A stretch of 64,000 nucleotides of DNA, from NCBI RefSeq assembly GCF_900116445.1, contig NZ_FPBH01000002.1:248001-312000 (forward strand), written 5' to 3'. Under the pieces are notes generated by a model. The model was not told where the DNA came from and searched no databases. It worked only from the letters and a program-made list of their open reading frames with translations. The translations under genes and the position numbers were made by a program. The stretch's first letter is position 1. Each line of letters opens with the position of its first letter. Origin of the DNA: Paraburkholderia aspalathi. Its GTDB lineage: Bacteria > Pseudomonadota > Gammaproteobacteria > Burkholderiales > Burkholderiaceae. Of the stretch, positions 37,347 to 46,723 are shown piece by piece.

Positions 37347-37739
37347 TCAGCTCGCATCCGCGAGCACGTGATAGTCGTCGGTGCCCCAGTACGCACGCAT
37401 GCGCAGAATCTTGCCGGCAGCGTCGAAGTCCATCACGTCGGTCACGTCGATATGCGCGGGCCGGCCGTCCTGCCCCGTGATATGCACACGAAAGCTGATC
37501 GACGCGCTATTGCCGTGCGAGCCGCGCGGCGGCGCCATCAGTTCGAGCCGCGCGCCCACCGAGGTCGCGTACGTATAGAACGTTTCGATCTCGCTCCTGC
37601 CCTCTTTCAAAGGCGTGCCGACCGGGTCTTCGACGCTCGCGTTATCGGCGAACAGCGCGACGATCCGTGCAGCGTCGGCCGCATTGAACGCCTCGATATA
37701 CTCGACGAGACGGGCTTTCATGTTTTCACTGGTGTTCAT
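37347..37739 (-). CDS. ksi: Delta5-3-ketosteroid isomerase
   Basis: A 130-residue SnoaL/NTF2-fold protein that follows the Comamonas testosteroni isomerase along its length. All three catalytic residues are in place: Tyr14, Asp38 (in ASVEDPVG) and Asp101, which aligns with Asp99 of the Comamonas enzyme. It moves the C5-C6 double bond of 3-oxo-delta5 steroids to C4-C5. AGGAGG precedes the ATG and overlaps the stop of the SDR gene. This is one of the strongest indications that the island acts on steroids. Confidence 0.88.
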   Translation of the reverse strand: MNTSENMKARLVEYIEAFNAADAARIVALFADNASVEDPVGTPLKEGRSEIETFYTYATSVGARLELMAPPRGSHGNSASISFRVHITGQDGRPAHIDVTDVMDFDAAGKILRMRAYWGTDDYHVLADAS

Positions 37740-37747
37740 GCGTCCTC

Positions 37748-38533
37748 CTAGCGCGCGGTGTAGCCGCCGTCGATCACCAACTCCGTGCCGGTCACGTAGC
37801 GGCCGGCCGGCGACACCAGATACAGAATGCCCGCCGCGATATCCTGCGGATCGCCGATCTTCGCAAGCGGCACCAGCGTTTTCATATGCTCGAAAATCTG
37901 CTCCGGGTCGCCGAGTTTTTCAAACGCCTCTTCCAGCAGCGGCGTGCGGATAAAGCCGGGATGCACGGAATTCGCGCGGATATTCTGCGTGGCGTAAAGC
38001 ATGGCTTCGGTCTTTGCCATCAGCCGCACTGCGCCCTTCGATGCGTGATACGCGGGCACGTCCGGCCCGCCGACCAGCCCATACATCGACGACAGGTTCA
38101 CGATCGAGCCGCCGCCCGCCGTCAGCATGTGCGGAATCGCGTACTTGGTGCAGAGGAACACGCCCGTCACGTTGACGTCGATGACTTTCTGCCATTGCTG
38201 CAGCGTCATTTCGTGCGTGGGCAGATTCGCGCCTTCGATACCGGCGTTGTTCACCAGCGCGTCGAGCCGTCCAAAGCGCGTGGCGATTTCGCCGAACACG
38301 CGTTGCACGTTGTCTTCCTGCGTGACGTCCATCTTCCAGAACGCAGCCTTGCCGCCCGCCTCGTTGATTTCGGCGACCAGTTGTTCACCCGGTTCCGTCA
38401 GCACGTCGAGCACCGCGATCGCCGAGCCGGCTGCCGCCAGCGTGCGTGCTGTCTGCGCACCAATGCCGCGCGCGCCGCCAGTGATGGCGGTCACTTTGCC
38501 GCTCATGTCGAACAGTTGATGGGGAAATGTCAT
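37748..38533 (-). CDS. SDR oxidoreductase, candidate hydroxysteroid dehydrogenase
   Basis: A 261-residue classical SDR starting at ATG 38533 (GGAGAC upstream; earlier in-frame ATGs extend it with unlike sequence). NAD(P) motif TGGARGIG near 18-25, NNAG near 92, catalytic Ser in NLSSMYG and YxxxK in YHASK. Its place directly before ksi, with overlapping translation signals, suggests a 3-hydroxysteroid dehydrogenase that supplies the 3-ketosteroid. An ordinary alcohol dehydrogenase role cannot be excluded. Confidence 0.8.
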   Translation of the reverse strand: MTFPHQLFDMSGKVTAITGGARGIGAQTARTLAAAGSAIAVLDVLTEPGEQLVAEINEAGGKAAFWKMDVTQEDNVQRVFGEIATRFGRLDALVNNAGIEGANLPTHEMTLQQWQKVIDVNVTGVFLCTKYAIPHMLTAGGGSIVNLSSMYGLVGGPDVPAYHASKGAVRLMAKTEAMLYATQNIRANSVHPGFIRTPLLEEAFEKLGDPEQIFEHMKTLVPLAKIGDPQDIAAGILYLVSPAGRYVTGTELVIDGGYTAR

Positions 38534-38637
38534 ACCGTCTCCGTCATGTTGTCGTTGGGGTTTCTGTGGTGCTTCGCGTTGGGGCCTGCACATTGGCCGC
38601 GTCAATCGGGCCCGTCACGCCGCATCCGAAGCATGCC

Positions 38638-39531
38638 TCAAGCGGCACGCCGTTCCGCGAGAAATTCCAGACATTCGCGATTGAAATACCGTCGATGCTC
38701 GACCATCACCCAGTGTCCGCAGCGATTCATCAGGACAAAGCGCGCGTCGGCGCAGTGCTCGAGAAAACGCATAGCGCCGCTGGCCGGATTGAAGCGATCA
38801 TCGGTGCCCCAGAAACCCAGCACCGGGCATTTGAGTTCGCCCAGGCGCTCCGTCAGGTTGGGCACGCGCATCGTCGACAGTACTTCCGGCGGCTGCTGTT
38901 CACACACGGCGAGACGTTCTTCGACCAGCGCATCGGTGACGAGGCTGCGATCGAACACCAGCAGTTCGAGCAATTGCCGCATCGTCAGTCGATTCATCTG
39001 GCGGTTCGTGAAGAGTGACACCATCTTCTGGATGCCCTCCATTCTGAAGTAGGTCTCGCGCTCCTCGACGCCGCCCGGCGCCATCATGATCAGGCTGTCG
39101 ACGTCGTCGGGATAGTCGAGCGCGTATTGCAACGCGATCGCGCCGCCGAGCGAATTACCGAGCAAGGTGGCCCGGCCGATGCCGTTCGCCGTGAGCTGCG
39201 CGCGCAATGCGTTGACGAAGAAATCGAGCGTGTAGTTCACGTCCGCAGGTTTCGACGACGCGCCATAGCCCGGCAGATCGACCACGATCGCGCGATGACC
39301 GGCTGCTGCGAACTGCGGGTAGTTGTGTTTGAAGTTGCTGAAGCCGCTGGCGCCTGGACCGCTGCCGTGGATGAACACAACGGGCGCGCCGCTGCCAGCT
39401 TCGAAGTGATGCAGTGTCAGGCCGCCGGGGACCTCCGTGAAAATCCCCTTGGCCGCCTGCGGGGTTGACGGTGCGCTACGTGACTTAGCTTGCGCGTCGG
39501 CGTGTTGGGACTCGATGGGCGTTGCATTCAT
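38638..39531 (-). CDS. tesD: Meta-cleavage product hydrolase (TesD/HsaD type)
   Basis: A 297-residue alpha/beta hydrolase. The first 28 residues are a variable extension. Oxyanion motif HGSGPGASG near 55-63, nucleophile Ser127 in GNSLGG, acid Asp244/245 in WGTDDRFNP and His273 in CGHW: the C-C hydrolase pattern of BphD, TodF and HsaD. In the steroid route it splits 4,5-9,10-diseco (4,9-DSHA) into the C/D-ring acid HIP/DOHNAA and 2-hydroxyhexadienoate. The downstream tesEFG genes take the latter. TAGGAGA lies upstream of the ATG. Confidence 0.85.
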   Translation of the reverse strand: MNATPIESQHADAQAKSRSAPSTPQAAKGIFTEVPGGLTLHHFEAGSGAPVVFIHGSGPGASGFSNFKHNYPQFAAAGHRAIVVDLPGYGASSKPADVNYTLDFFVNALRAQLTANGIGRATLLGNSLGGAIALQYALDYPDDVDSLIMMAPGGVEERETYFRMEGIQKMVSLFTNRQMNRLTMRQLLELLVFDRSLVTDALVEERLAVCEQQPPEVLSTMRVPNLTERLGELKCPVLGFWGTDDRFNPASGAMRFLEHCADARFVLMNRCGHWVMVEHRRYFNRECLEFLAERRAA

Positions 39532-39553
39532 GCGCGCTTGTCTCCTATGTCGG

Positions 39554-39593
39554 CCGGAGTTAGCGCTTTAGCGCTTACTCCGGCCCCATGCAA
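39554..39593. repeat. Short palindromic intergenic repeat, copy A
   Basis: A 30-nt hairpin (39554-39583): CCGGAGT/ACTCCGG, a T-T mismatch, then AGCGCT-TT-AGCGCT, followed by CCCCATGCAAG. The same hairpin plus tail occurs at 53272-53313, in front of the YCF48-like gene. Both sit beside genes of the island. Confidence 0.6.
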
Positions 39594-39762
39594 GTTGGTT
39601 GCTGCCTTGCGCCACGCTCGTCGGCGCGGCAGATTGTATGAGGGTCGCCAGCGAAAGCATCATCCCGTCGAATCCGCAGCCAGGCATCGTCTTTTCAGAC
39701 TACGAGGCGGCGCCGCATTTCTCCTACCATCGGCCCCACATGAACAGCGGGAGACAGCGGCA

Positions 39763-40635
39763 ATGAAGGGGTTTGATTTCAGTGGCAAGGTGGTGCTGGT
39801 GACGGGCGGCACCAAAGGGATCGGCGCAGCCATCGCACAGGCATTCAACGATGCGGGCGCTACGGTGTACGTGTGCGGACGCACACCGCCTGCAAGCGCG
39901 GCTGCGAGTTCACAGACGGCTTCGCAAACAGCTTTGCAAACGAGCTCCCACGAGGGCCTGCATGCGGGTTTTCCTGAGAACACCCCGCGCTTCATTGCCG
40001 CGGACGTGCGCGACATCGACACAATCGACGCGCTGCTCGCGCAGATCGAACGCGAAGCCGGCCGGCTCGACGTGCTCGTCAGCAACGCGGGCGGTGCGCC
40101 GTTCGCGCTCGCCGCGCAGGCCTCACCGCGCTTCACCGAAGCGGTCATCCGCCTGAACCTGGTGGCGCCGCTCCAGATCGCGCAACGTGCGAATGCACTC
40201 ATGCAACAGCAAGCGGAAGGCGGGGTCCTGCTCTTCATCGGCAGCGTGAGCGGTTTGCGGGCGTCGCCGGGAACAGCGGCCTATGGCGCGGCGAAAGCCG
40301 GCCTGCTGAATGCGGTGCGCTCGCTCGCAGTGGAATGGGCCCCCAAGGTTCGCGTGTGCGCGGTAAGCCCGAGTCTCGTCGAAACCGAAGCCGCCACCAG
40401 TGGTCACACCGGATCGTCTCCAGCAGACAGCGCAGTCGCGCTCGACAAGATCACCGCGACGATTCCCGCAGGCCGGCTCGCCAAACCCGGCGATATTGCG
40501 TCCGCGTGCCTGTTCCTCGCGTCACCGCACGCCGCCTATGCATCCGGCAGCAACCTGATTCTCGAAGGCGGTGGCGAAGTGCCCGCCTTTCTCGCCGCCA
40601 CCGATCTGCACAACGCATTCGCTACGAAGCCCTGA
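39763..40635 (+). CDS. SDR oxidoreductase
   Basis: A 290-residue SDR starting at ATG 39763 (GGGAGA upstream). TGGTKGIG near residues 12-19, NAGG, the catalytic tyrosine in YGAAKAG. A low-complexity insert of Ser/Gln/Thr repeats (about residues 45-65) interrupts the segment after CGRTPP, which is unusual. It stands divergent from tesD and just before DUF1302. In this setting it could be a hydroxysteroid dehydrogenase or act on a side-chain or ring intermediate. Confidence 0.8.
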   Translation: MKGFDFSGKVVLVTGGTKGIGAAIAQAFNDAGATVYVCGRTPPASAAASSQTASQTALQTSSHEGLHAGFPENTPRFIAADVRDIDTIDALLAQIEREAGRLDVLVSNAGGAPFALAAQASPRFTEAVIRLNLVAPLQIAQRANALMQQQAEGGVLLFIGSVSGLRASPGTAAYGAAKAGLLNAVRSLAVEWAPKVRVCAVSPSLVETEAATSGHTGSSPADSAVALDKITATIPAGRLAKPGDIASACLFLASPHAAYASGSNLILEGGGEVPAFLAATDLHNAFATKP

Positions 40636-40764
40636 ACGCATTCACACGCGCAATGCTCGCATCCCTGGGGCAAGCGACTAGTCCGTTTTGACGATTCTCG
40701 CGCCGCACGTGCCCCCTAACCTCTGATCACAACAAATTTCAGATGTGACCACAGAGGAGACAGG

Positions 40765-42354
40765 ATGCAGATCAACGGAACACAAGAGCGCGCACCGGCG
40801 ATGCGCGCGGTGTGCGCGGCATGCAGACTCGCCGTGCTCGCAGCGGTGTCGGCAGCGACGCTGACGACGTTCGCCACCCCGGCTTATGCGGGCGACACCA
40901 TCAATCTCGGCGCGGACACCACGCTCGACTACACCTTCACGCTCGGCTATGGCCTCGGGATGCGCACACGCGCGCCGAGCGGCAATCTGCTGACGCCCGA
41001 GAACATCAACGGCGACGATGGCGACCGCAACTTCGCGAAGAACAAGCTGATCGAGAATCAGGTGAGCCTGCTCGGCGAAGTGAACCTCAAGCACGACGAC
41101 TGGGGTCTCTTCGTGCGCGCCGACACGTTCTACGATCAGGCGTACCAGCATTCGAACTACAACGACGCACCCTTCACCGTGAATCACGGCGGCACCTACA
41201 ACAACTTCACCGAACAGGCGAATTATTGGGCCGGCGGGCGCACCCAGTTGCTCGCGGCTTACGTCTACAACACGTTCAAGCTCGGTGGAACAAGCCTGAA
41301 CGTGAAGGTCGGCGATCAGGTGGTGGCCTGGGGCGAGAGCGTGTTCTTCCCGAACATCGCCGGCGCGCAAGGCCCCGCAGACGCCACCAAATCGTTCGTC
41401 GCGGGCGCTGAAGTAAAAGACATCTTGTTGCCGGTACCGCAGATTTCGACGCAGTGGCAGATCGCGCCGAACTTCAGCCTGCTCGGCTACTACCAGTTTT
41501 CCTTCCAGCCGAATCAACTGAGCGCGCCGGGCAGCTATATGAGCTATTCGGACGTGGTCGGCCCCGGCGCCGAATACATCATCGGACCGGGCGGTATTCA
41601 CATTCCGCGCGGCAACGACATTCGTCCTGGCAACAGCGGGCAATGGGGTCTCGGCGCACGTTGGCGCGTGTTCGGCGACACCGAAATCGGCGCGTACTAC
41701 CTGCACTACAACGACATGAATCCGAGTGTCGTGACCACTTACTTCCCGACGTTGCAGTACCAGCAGAAGTACTTCGACAACATCAAACTCTCCGGCCTGA
41801 GTTTCTCCACCGACCTGAACGGCGTGAACGTGGCCGGCGAAACGTCGTATCGCCAGGGCGCCGCCGTGCTGGTGAACACCCCTGCCGGTGCGCAGTCGAC
41901 ACGTGGCGATGTGTGGCAGTCGAATCTGTCCGCGATCTATTCGATCGGGCCGACGTTCCTCGCCGCATCGCAAACCCTGGTTGGCGAAGTCTCGTATGTG
42001 CATGCCGGCAACATCACACCGCTGCTCGGTTCATCGACGCTCGCCAACACGCGTAACTCCGCTGCCTTCGAAGTGGCATGGACGCTCAGCTACAAGAACG
42101 TCTTCAACGGTTGGGACGTCGACGTGCCGCTCACCTATGCCGACGATTTCACCGGCAAGTCAGCGCTTGCCGGCGCGCTCGGTTCGATGACCGGCGTAGG
42201 CGACCACCGCGTGACGGTCGGCGTGAACTTCACGCGCCTGAGCAATCTGAAACTCGGGCTCGTCTACGCGAAATTCCTCGGCCGGCCGGACCCGACCAAT
42301 CGTCCGCTCGCCGATCGCGACTACGTGCTCGCCACGGCGACTTACTCGTTCTGA
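40765..42354 (+). CDS. DUF1302 outer-membrane protein
   Basis: A 529-residue exported protein: long n-region, signal helix (LAVLAAVSAATLTTFA) and cleavage after about ATPAYA. The mature part alternates aromatic residues and ends in YSF, the C-terminal phenylalanine signature of outer-membrane beta-barrels. GAGGAGA precedes ATG 40765. DUF1302 proteins recur beside DUF1329, MMPL and YCF48-like genes in proteobacteria that degrade hydrophobic compounds; a porin-like entry or exit route for steroid is inferred. First gene of the rightward DUF1302-DUF1329-tesEFG run. Confidence 0.85.
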   Translation: MQINGTQERAPAMRAVCAACRLAVLAAVSAATLTTFATPAYAGDTINLGADTTLDYTFTLGYGLGMRTRAPSGNLLTPENINGDDGDRNFAKNKLIENQVSLLGEVNLKHDDWGLFVRADTFYDQAYQHSNYNDAPFTVNHGGTYNNFTEQANYWAGGRTQLLAAYVYNTFKLGGTSLNVKVGDQVVAWGESVFFPNIAGAQGPADATKSFVAGAEVKDILLPVPQISTQWQIAPNFSLLGYYQFSFQPNQLSAPGSYMSYSDVVGPGAEYIIGPGGIHIPRGNDIRPGNSGQWGLGARWRVFGDTEIGAYYLHYNDMNPSVVTTYFPTLQYQQKYFDNIKLSGLSFSTDLNGVNVAGETSYRQGAAVLVNTPAGAQSTRGDVWQSNLSAIYSIGPTFLAASQTLVGEVSYVHAGNITPLLGSSTLANTRNSAAFEVAWTLSYKNVFNGWDVDVPLTYADDFTGKSALAGALGSMTGVGDHRVTVGVNFTRLSNLKLGLVYAKFLGRPDPTNRPLADRDYVLATATYSF

Positions 42355-42454
42355 TATTGCGTTCCCTGTTGACTGAGCGTCTTGTGCTTCGGGCGCCTCA
42401 CAGCATGCATCACCCTTTGAATCAGCCGTCTTTTTACTGCAAGAGGATTTGGTC

Positions 42455-43846
42455 ATGAGTCGAATTTTCAATCCCGCATTGCGAGTCTGCGTGTTCGCGG
42501 CAGCCGCCGCGCTCGCCGCCGCACCCGGCGTCCCATCGTTTGCCAAAACCAGCCCTGAAGATCTCGCCAAGCTCGAAGGCCCGCTCACGCCGATGGGCGC
42601 CGAGCGCGCGGGCAATGCCGACGGTACGATCCCCGCGTGGAACGGCAAATGGTTCGGCACGCCGCCGGGCGTCGACTACAAGCCGGGCCAGCGCTTCCCC
42701 GATCCGTATGCGAGCGAGAAGCCGCTCTTCGTGATTACCGCGCAAAACATGCAGCAATACGAAGCGCGCCTCACCGACGGTGAGAAAGCGCTGCTCAAGA
42801 AGTATCCGGATACCTTCAAGATTCCGGTCTATCCGAGCCACCGCGATTTCAGCTATGGCGACGCCGTGTACAAGGACATCCGTCTGTACTCGCCCACCAC
42901 CACGATGACGAAAGACCAGAACGGGCTGAAGGATTTCCCGCCGGTCACGCCATTCCCGGTTCCGAAGAACGGTGTCGAGGCAATGTGGAATCTGCGCTTC
43001 GCATCCGCGGTCGAAGGCGAAACCGCGACCTACGATCAGGCCGTGGTCTACCCCGACGGCAATATCGCGTGGGGCAAGGTGCAGTACGCGATCTACGGGC
43101 CGCGCAGCGCGGACCATTTCGAACCGAAGAACGCACTGAACGCGAAGAGCTTCTTCCGCCAGACCACCATGCTGCCGCTATCCGATCGCGGCACGATCAT
43201 CACTGGCTACGAGATGTGGGACCAGGAAGGCTCCGACACCCGCCGCACGTGGTCATATAACCCGGGCACGCGACGCGTGCGCCAGGCGCCGGAGTTCGGC
43301 TTCGACCAGCCCGAAGGGCCAGGCGGTTTTCGCACCGTCGACGACGACCGCCTCTTTAACGGCTCCGGCGAGCGTTACGACTGGAAGATCGTCGGCAAGC
43401 GCGAAGTGTATGTGCCGTACGACAACTACAAGCTGATGGATCCGTCGATCAAATACACCGATCTGCTGACCAAGGGCCATGAGAACACGCAGTACATGCG
43501 GTTCGAACTGCATCGCGTGTGGGTGTTGCAAGCCACGCTCAAGTCCGGCTATCGCCATCAATACGCGAAACGGGTGCTCTATCTCGACGAGGACACCTGG
43601 AACGCAGTCGCCGCCGACAACTACGACGCCCGCGGCACCTTGTGGCGCACCAACCTCGCCCCGACGCTCTACGCGTTCGACGCCAAAGCGTTCTACTCGA
43701 CTGCAGTGTTCTATCACGACCTGATCTCCGGCGCCTATTACGCGGACCGTCTCGCGAATCAGGAACCGATGCCGGTGCTCACGCGCGGCTCGCAACTGAC
43801 CGAAGCGTACTTCTCGCCTGATGCGATTCGCGGCGCGGGCAATTGA
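42455..43846 (+). CDS. DUF1329 periplasmic/outer-membrane-associated protein
   Basis: A 463-residue protein starting at ATG 42455, with AAGAGGA upstream; signal peptide with cleavage near residue 30 (PSFA). The family core is recognisable in GNADGTIPAWNG near the N-terminus and repeated WNLRF, WDQEG and TRRTWSYNPG segments, which resemble the LolA/LolB-like open beta-barrel used to carry lipids. I infer a periplasmic carrier of a hydrophobic ligand, working with DUF1302. A terminator follows. Confidence 0.85.
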   Translation: MSRIFNPALRVCVFAAAAALAAAPGVPSFAKTSPEDLAKLEGPLTPMGAERAGNADGTIPAWNGKWFGTPPGVDYKPGQRFPDPYASEKPLFVITAQNMQQYEARLTDGEKALLKKYPDTFKIPVYPSHRDFSYGDAVYKDIRLYSPTTTMTKDQNGLKDFPPVTPFPVPKNGVEAMWNLRFASAVEGETATYDQAVVYPDGNIAWGKVQYAIYGPRSADHFEPKNALNAKSFFRQTTMLPLSDRGTIITGYEMWDQEGSDTRRTWSYNPGTRRVRQAPEFGFDQPEGPGGFRTVDDDRLFNGSGERYDWKIVGKREVYVPYDNYKLMDPSIKYTDLLTKGHENTQYMRFELHRVWVLQATLKSGYRHQYAKRVLYLDEDTWNAVAADNYDARGTLWRTNLAPTLYAFDAKAFYSTAVFYHDLISGAYYADRLANQEPMPVLTRGSQLTEAYFSPDAIRGAGN

Positions 43847-43873
43847 TTTCGTAGCGCCTCCATTGAAGCCACA

Positions 43874-43909
43874 GCCGGGGACGGGTTCAGATTCCGCCCC
43901 GGCGCTTTT
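43874..43909 (+). terminator. Terminator between DUF1329 and tesE
   Basis: GCCGGGG (43874-43880) pairs with CCCCGGC (43897-43903), followed by GCTTTT. It probably reduces read-through into tesE, so DUF1302-DUF1329 may be expressed more than tesEFG. Confidence 0.6.
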
Positions 43910-43930
43910 CCCTTTCTCATTGCGGTCGCC

Positions 43931-44713
43931 ATGACTTCGACACTTCACGCCACACTCGGCGACGAGCTTTACCACGCATGGCGCGAACGCACGCCGATTG
44001 CGCCATTCTCGGCGCGCGCCGGCGGTTTGTCGCTCGCCGATGCCTACCGCGTGCAGCAGCACTTCGTCGCACGCCGCATCGAAGCGGGTGAAACCGTCGT
44101 CGGCAAGAAGATCGGTGTGACGAGCCAGGCCGTGCAGGACATGCTCGACGTGCGCCAGCCGGATTTCGGCGTGCTGCTTTCCGGCATGCATTACGTGGCC
44201 GGCGAGGACATCCCGATCGCCAAACTGATCGCACCGCGCGCCGAAGGCGAAATTGCGTTCTATCTGAAGGACGATTTGCGCGGCCCGGGCATCACGCGAG
44301 ATGCGGTGCTTGCCGCCACCGAAGCGGTCGGCGCGTGCTTCGAGATCGTCGATTCGCGCATCCGCGATTGGGCGATCCGCATTGGCGACACAGTGGCCGA
44401 CAACGCGTCATGCGGTGTCTACGTGCTAGGCGATGAACGCGTCGCGCCTCACTCGCTCGATCTTGCCGCGTGCCGCATGACGCTCGACAAGAACGGTACG
44501 CGTGCCGCCGAAGGAATCGGCGCGGCTGCGCTGGGTCATCCCGCCGATGCGGTCGCATGGCTCGCGAACACGCTGGGCGAACTCGGCGTGCCGCTGCTCG
44601 CCGGCGAAGTCGTGCTGTCCGGTTCGCTCGCGGCCTTGATTCCCGTCGCTTGCGGTGATCAGTTGCACATGCAGATTGAAGGCATCGGCAGTTGTTCCGT
44701 GCGCTTCATCTGA
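43931..44713 (+). CDS. tesE: 2-hydroxyhexa-2,4-dienoate hydratase (MhpD/HsaE family)
   Basis: A 260-residue member of the 2-keto-4-pentenoate hydratase family: VGKKIGVTS near 57, DFGVLLSGMHY, and the acidic metal site EGEIAFYL near 102. It adds water to the dienoate released by TesD. In an aromatic pathway the same enzyme would act on hydroxypentadienoate, so the exact substrate is inferred from the neighbours. No clear ribosome-binding site precedes ATG 43931. Order tesE-tesF-tesG matches Comamonas. Confidence 0.87.
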   Translation: MTSTLHATLGDELYHAWRERTPIAPFSARAGGLSLADAYRVQQHFVARRIEAGETVVGKKIGVTSQAVQDMLDVRQPDFGVLLSGMHYVAGEDIPIAKLIAPRAEGEIAFYLKDDLRGPGITRDAVLAATEAVGACFEIVDSRIRDWAIRIGDTVADNASCGVYVLGDERVAPHSLDLAACRMTLDKNGTRAAEGIGAAALGHPADAVAWLANTLGELGVPLLAGEVVLSGSLAALIPVACGDQLHMQIEGIGSCSVRFI

Positions 44714-44746
44714 TCGTTTGACCGTCTTTTCCTTGAGGAAGCACTA

Positions 44747-45646
44747 ATGAGCAAGATCAAATGCGCGTTGATCGGGCCCGGCAATATCGGCACCGATCTG
44801 CTGTACAAACTGCGCCGCAGCGCGGTGCTCGAACCCGTTTGGATGGTCGGCGTCGACCCGGACTCGGACGGCCTCGCGCGCGCCCGCGAGATGGGACTGA
44901 AGACGACCGCCGACGGCATTGACGGCCTGCTGCCCCATCTGGCCGCCGACGATATCCGCATCGCCTTCGACGCCACTTCCGCGTACGTGCACCGCGAGCA
45001 TTCCGACAAGCTGACCGCGCGTGGGGTGCGCGTGATTGACTTGACGCCTGCCGCGATCGGCCCGTTCTGCGTGCCACCGGTCAACCTCGCCGCGCAGATC
45101 GACCAGCAGGCGATGAACGTCAACATGGTCACGTGCGGCGGCCAGGCCACCATTCCGATGGTGTACGCGGTGTCGCGCGTGCAACGCGTGGTGTATGGCG
45201 AGATCGTCGCAACCGTGTCGTCGCGCTCCGTCGGCCCCGGCACACGCAAGAACATCGACGAGTTCACCCGCACCACGGCGCAGGCGATCGAAAAGGTCGG
45301 CGGCGCGGCGGCGGGCAAGGCGATCATCGTGATCAATCCGGCCGAGCCGCCGCTGATCATGCGCGACACGATCCATTGCCTGACCGAAACCGATCCGGAC
45401 GTGGAGGCGATTACGGCTTCCGTGCACGCCATGATCGACGAAGTACGTCAATACGTGCCTGGGTACACGTTAAAAAACGGCCCGGTGTTCGATGGCCGCC
45501 GCGTGTCCGTGTTCATGGAAGTGGAAGGCCTCGGTGACTATTTGCCGAAATACGCCGGCAATCTCGACATCATGACCGCGGCTGCCGCGCGCACCGCCGA
45601 ACTGTTTGCCCAACAGATGCTTGCCGCATCGCCCGCCACCGCGTGA
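44747..45646 (+). CDS. tesF: Acetaldehyde/propanal dehydrogenase (CoA-acylating)
   Basis: A 299-residue enzyme of the DmpF/BphJ family: NAD motif GPGNIGTD at 10-17 and nucleophile Cys130 in [10 protein letters not shown]. It forms a tight channel with the aldolase encoded next, passing the aldehyde directly. In steroid breakdown the aldehyde would be propanal, giving propionyl-CoA (HsaG). GAGGA precedes the start; only 10 nt separate it from tesG. Confidence 0.92.
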   Translation: MSKIKCALIGPGNIGTDLLYKLRRSAVLEPVWMVGVDPDSDGLARAREMGLKTTADGIDGLLPHLAADDIRIAFDATSAYVHREHSDKLTARGVRVIDLTPAAIGPFCVPPVNLAAQIDQQAMNVNMVTCGGQATIPMVYAVSRVQRVVYGEIVATVSSRSVGPGTRKNIDEFTRTTAQAIEKVGGAAAGKAIIVINPAEPPLIMRDTIHCLTETDPDVEAITASVHAMIDEVRQYVPGYTLKNGPVFDGRRVSVFMEVEGLGDYLPKYAGNLDIMTAAAARTAELFAQQMLAASPATA

Positions 45647-45656
45647 GGAGCCGACT

Positions 45657-46688
45657 ATGTCTTTAGCAGGAACCCGCATTACCGTGCACGACATGACCTT
45701 GCGTGACGGCATGCATCCCAAGCGTCACCAGATTTCACTCGAGCAGATGTGTTCGATCGCGCGCGGACTCGACGCTGCCGGCGTGCCGTTGATCGAAGTG
45801 ACCCACGGTGACGGCCTGGGCGGCGCATCAGTCAACTATGGTTTTCCGGCGCATACGGACGAAGCGTATCTGAGCGCCGTAATCTCGGAAGTGAAACAGG
45901 CCAAGGTATCGGCGCTGTTGCTGCCGGGCATCGGCACGGTTGACCACTTGCGGCTCGCGCACGAGCTTGGTGTGCATACGATTCGTATCGCGACGCATTG
46001 CACGGAAGCCGATGTGTCCGAGCAGCACATTGGCCTTGCCCGCAAGCTGGAGATGGACACCGTCGGCTTTCTGATGATGGCGCATATGTCGTCGCCCGAG
46101 CAGTTGGTCAAGCAGGCCGGGTTGATGGAATCGTATGGCGCCAACTGCATCTACATTACGGATTCGGCCGGCTACATGTTGCCGGATGATGTGACTGCAC
46201 GGATTGGTCTTGTGCGTGCGGCGCTGAAGCCGGAAACGGAACTTGGATTTCACGGACATCACAATCTGGCGATGGGGGTGGCGAATTCGATTGCGGCGAT
46301 CGCTGCGGGGGCTAACCGTATCGATGCCGCTGCTGCAGGTCTGGGGGCTGGCGCAGGCAATACGCCGATGGAAGTTTTTGTCGCGGTGTGCGAGCGGATG
46401 GGGATTCAGACTGGCGTGGATGTTTTTAAAATTTCGGACGTTGCCGAGGATCTTGTTGTGCCTATTATGGATGCGCCGATTCGGATTGATCGCGATGCGT
46501 TGACGCTTGGGTATGCGGGGGTTTATTCGTCGTTTTTGCTGTTTGCCAAGCGGGCTGAAGTGAAGTATCGGGTTTCGGCTCGGGATATTCTTGTTGAAAT
46601 GGGGAGGCTGCGGCTTGTCGGTGGGCAGGAGGATATGATTGAGGATACGGCTATTACTCTTGCCAGAGGGCGGGGGTTAGCGGTTTAG
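45657..46688 (+). CDS. tesG: 4-hydroxy-2-oxovalerate/oxohexanoate aldolase
   Basis: A 343-residue DmpG/BphI-type aldolase starting at ATG 45657 with GAGGAG over the tesF stop. Arg16, Asp17 and His20 in TLRDGMH and the metal histidines in FHGHHN are present. It cleaves the hydroxy-oxo acid to pyruvate and an aldehyde passed to TesF. The last ~450 nt switch to G+T-rich codons (GGG, GTT, TTT), unlike the first half; this is part of the strand skew around the repeat that follows. Confidence 0.92.
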   Translation: MSLAGTRITVHDMTLRDGMHPKRHQISLEQMCSIARGLDAAGVPLIEVTHGDGLGGASVNYGFPAHTDEAYLSAVISEVKQAKVSALLLPGIGTVDHLRLAHELGVHTIRIATHCTEADVSEQHIGLARKLEMDTVGFLMMAHMSSPEQLVKQAGLMESYGANCIYITDSAGYMLPDDVTARIGLVRAALKPETELGFHGHHNLAMGVANSIAAIAAGANRIDAAAAGLGAGAGNTPMEVFVAVCERMGIQTGVDVFKISDVAEDLVVPIMDAPIRIDRDALTLGYAGVYSSFLLFAKRAEVKYRVSARDILVEMGRLRLVGGQEDMIEDTAITLARGRGLAV

Positions 46689-46723
46689 TTTTTTTCTTGC
46701 GGGGCGCTTGTTTGGGCGTGTTC

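Noticed and set aside
43931..46688. tesEFG as an ordinary meta-cleavage aromatic pathway (mhp/dmp type)
   Set aside because: The enzymes alone would fit, but no extradiol dioxygenase or phenol/phenylpropionate hydroxylase is present, while ksi, kshA and HIP genes are. The steroid reading explains more, though the aromatic one is not fully excluded.
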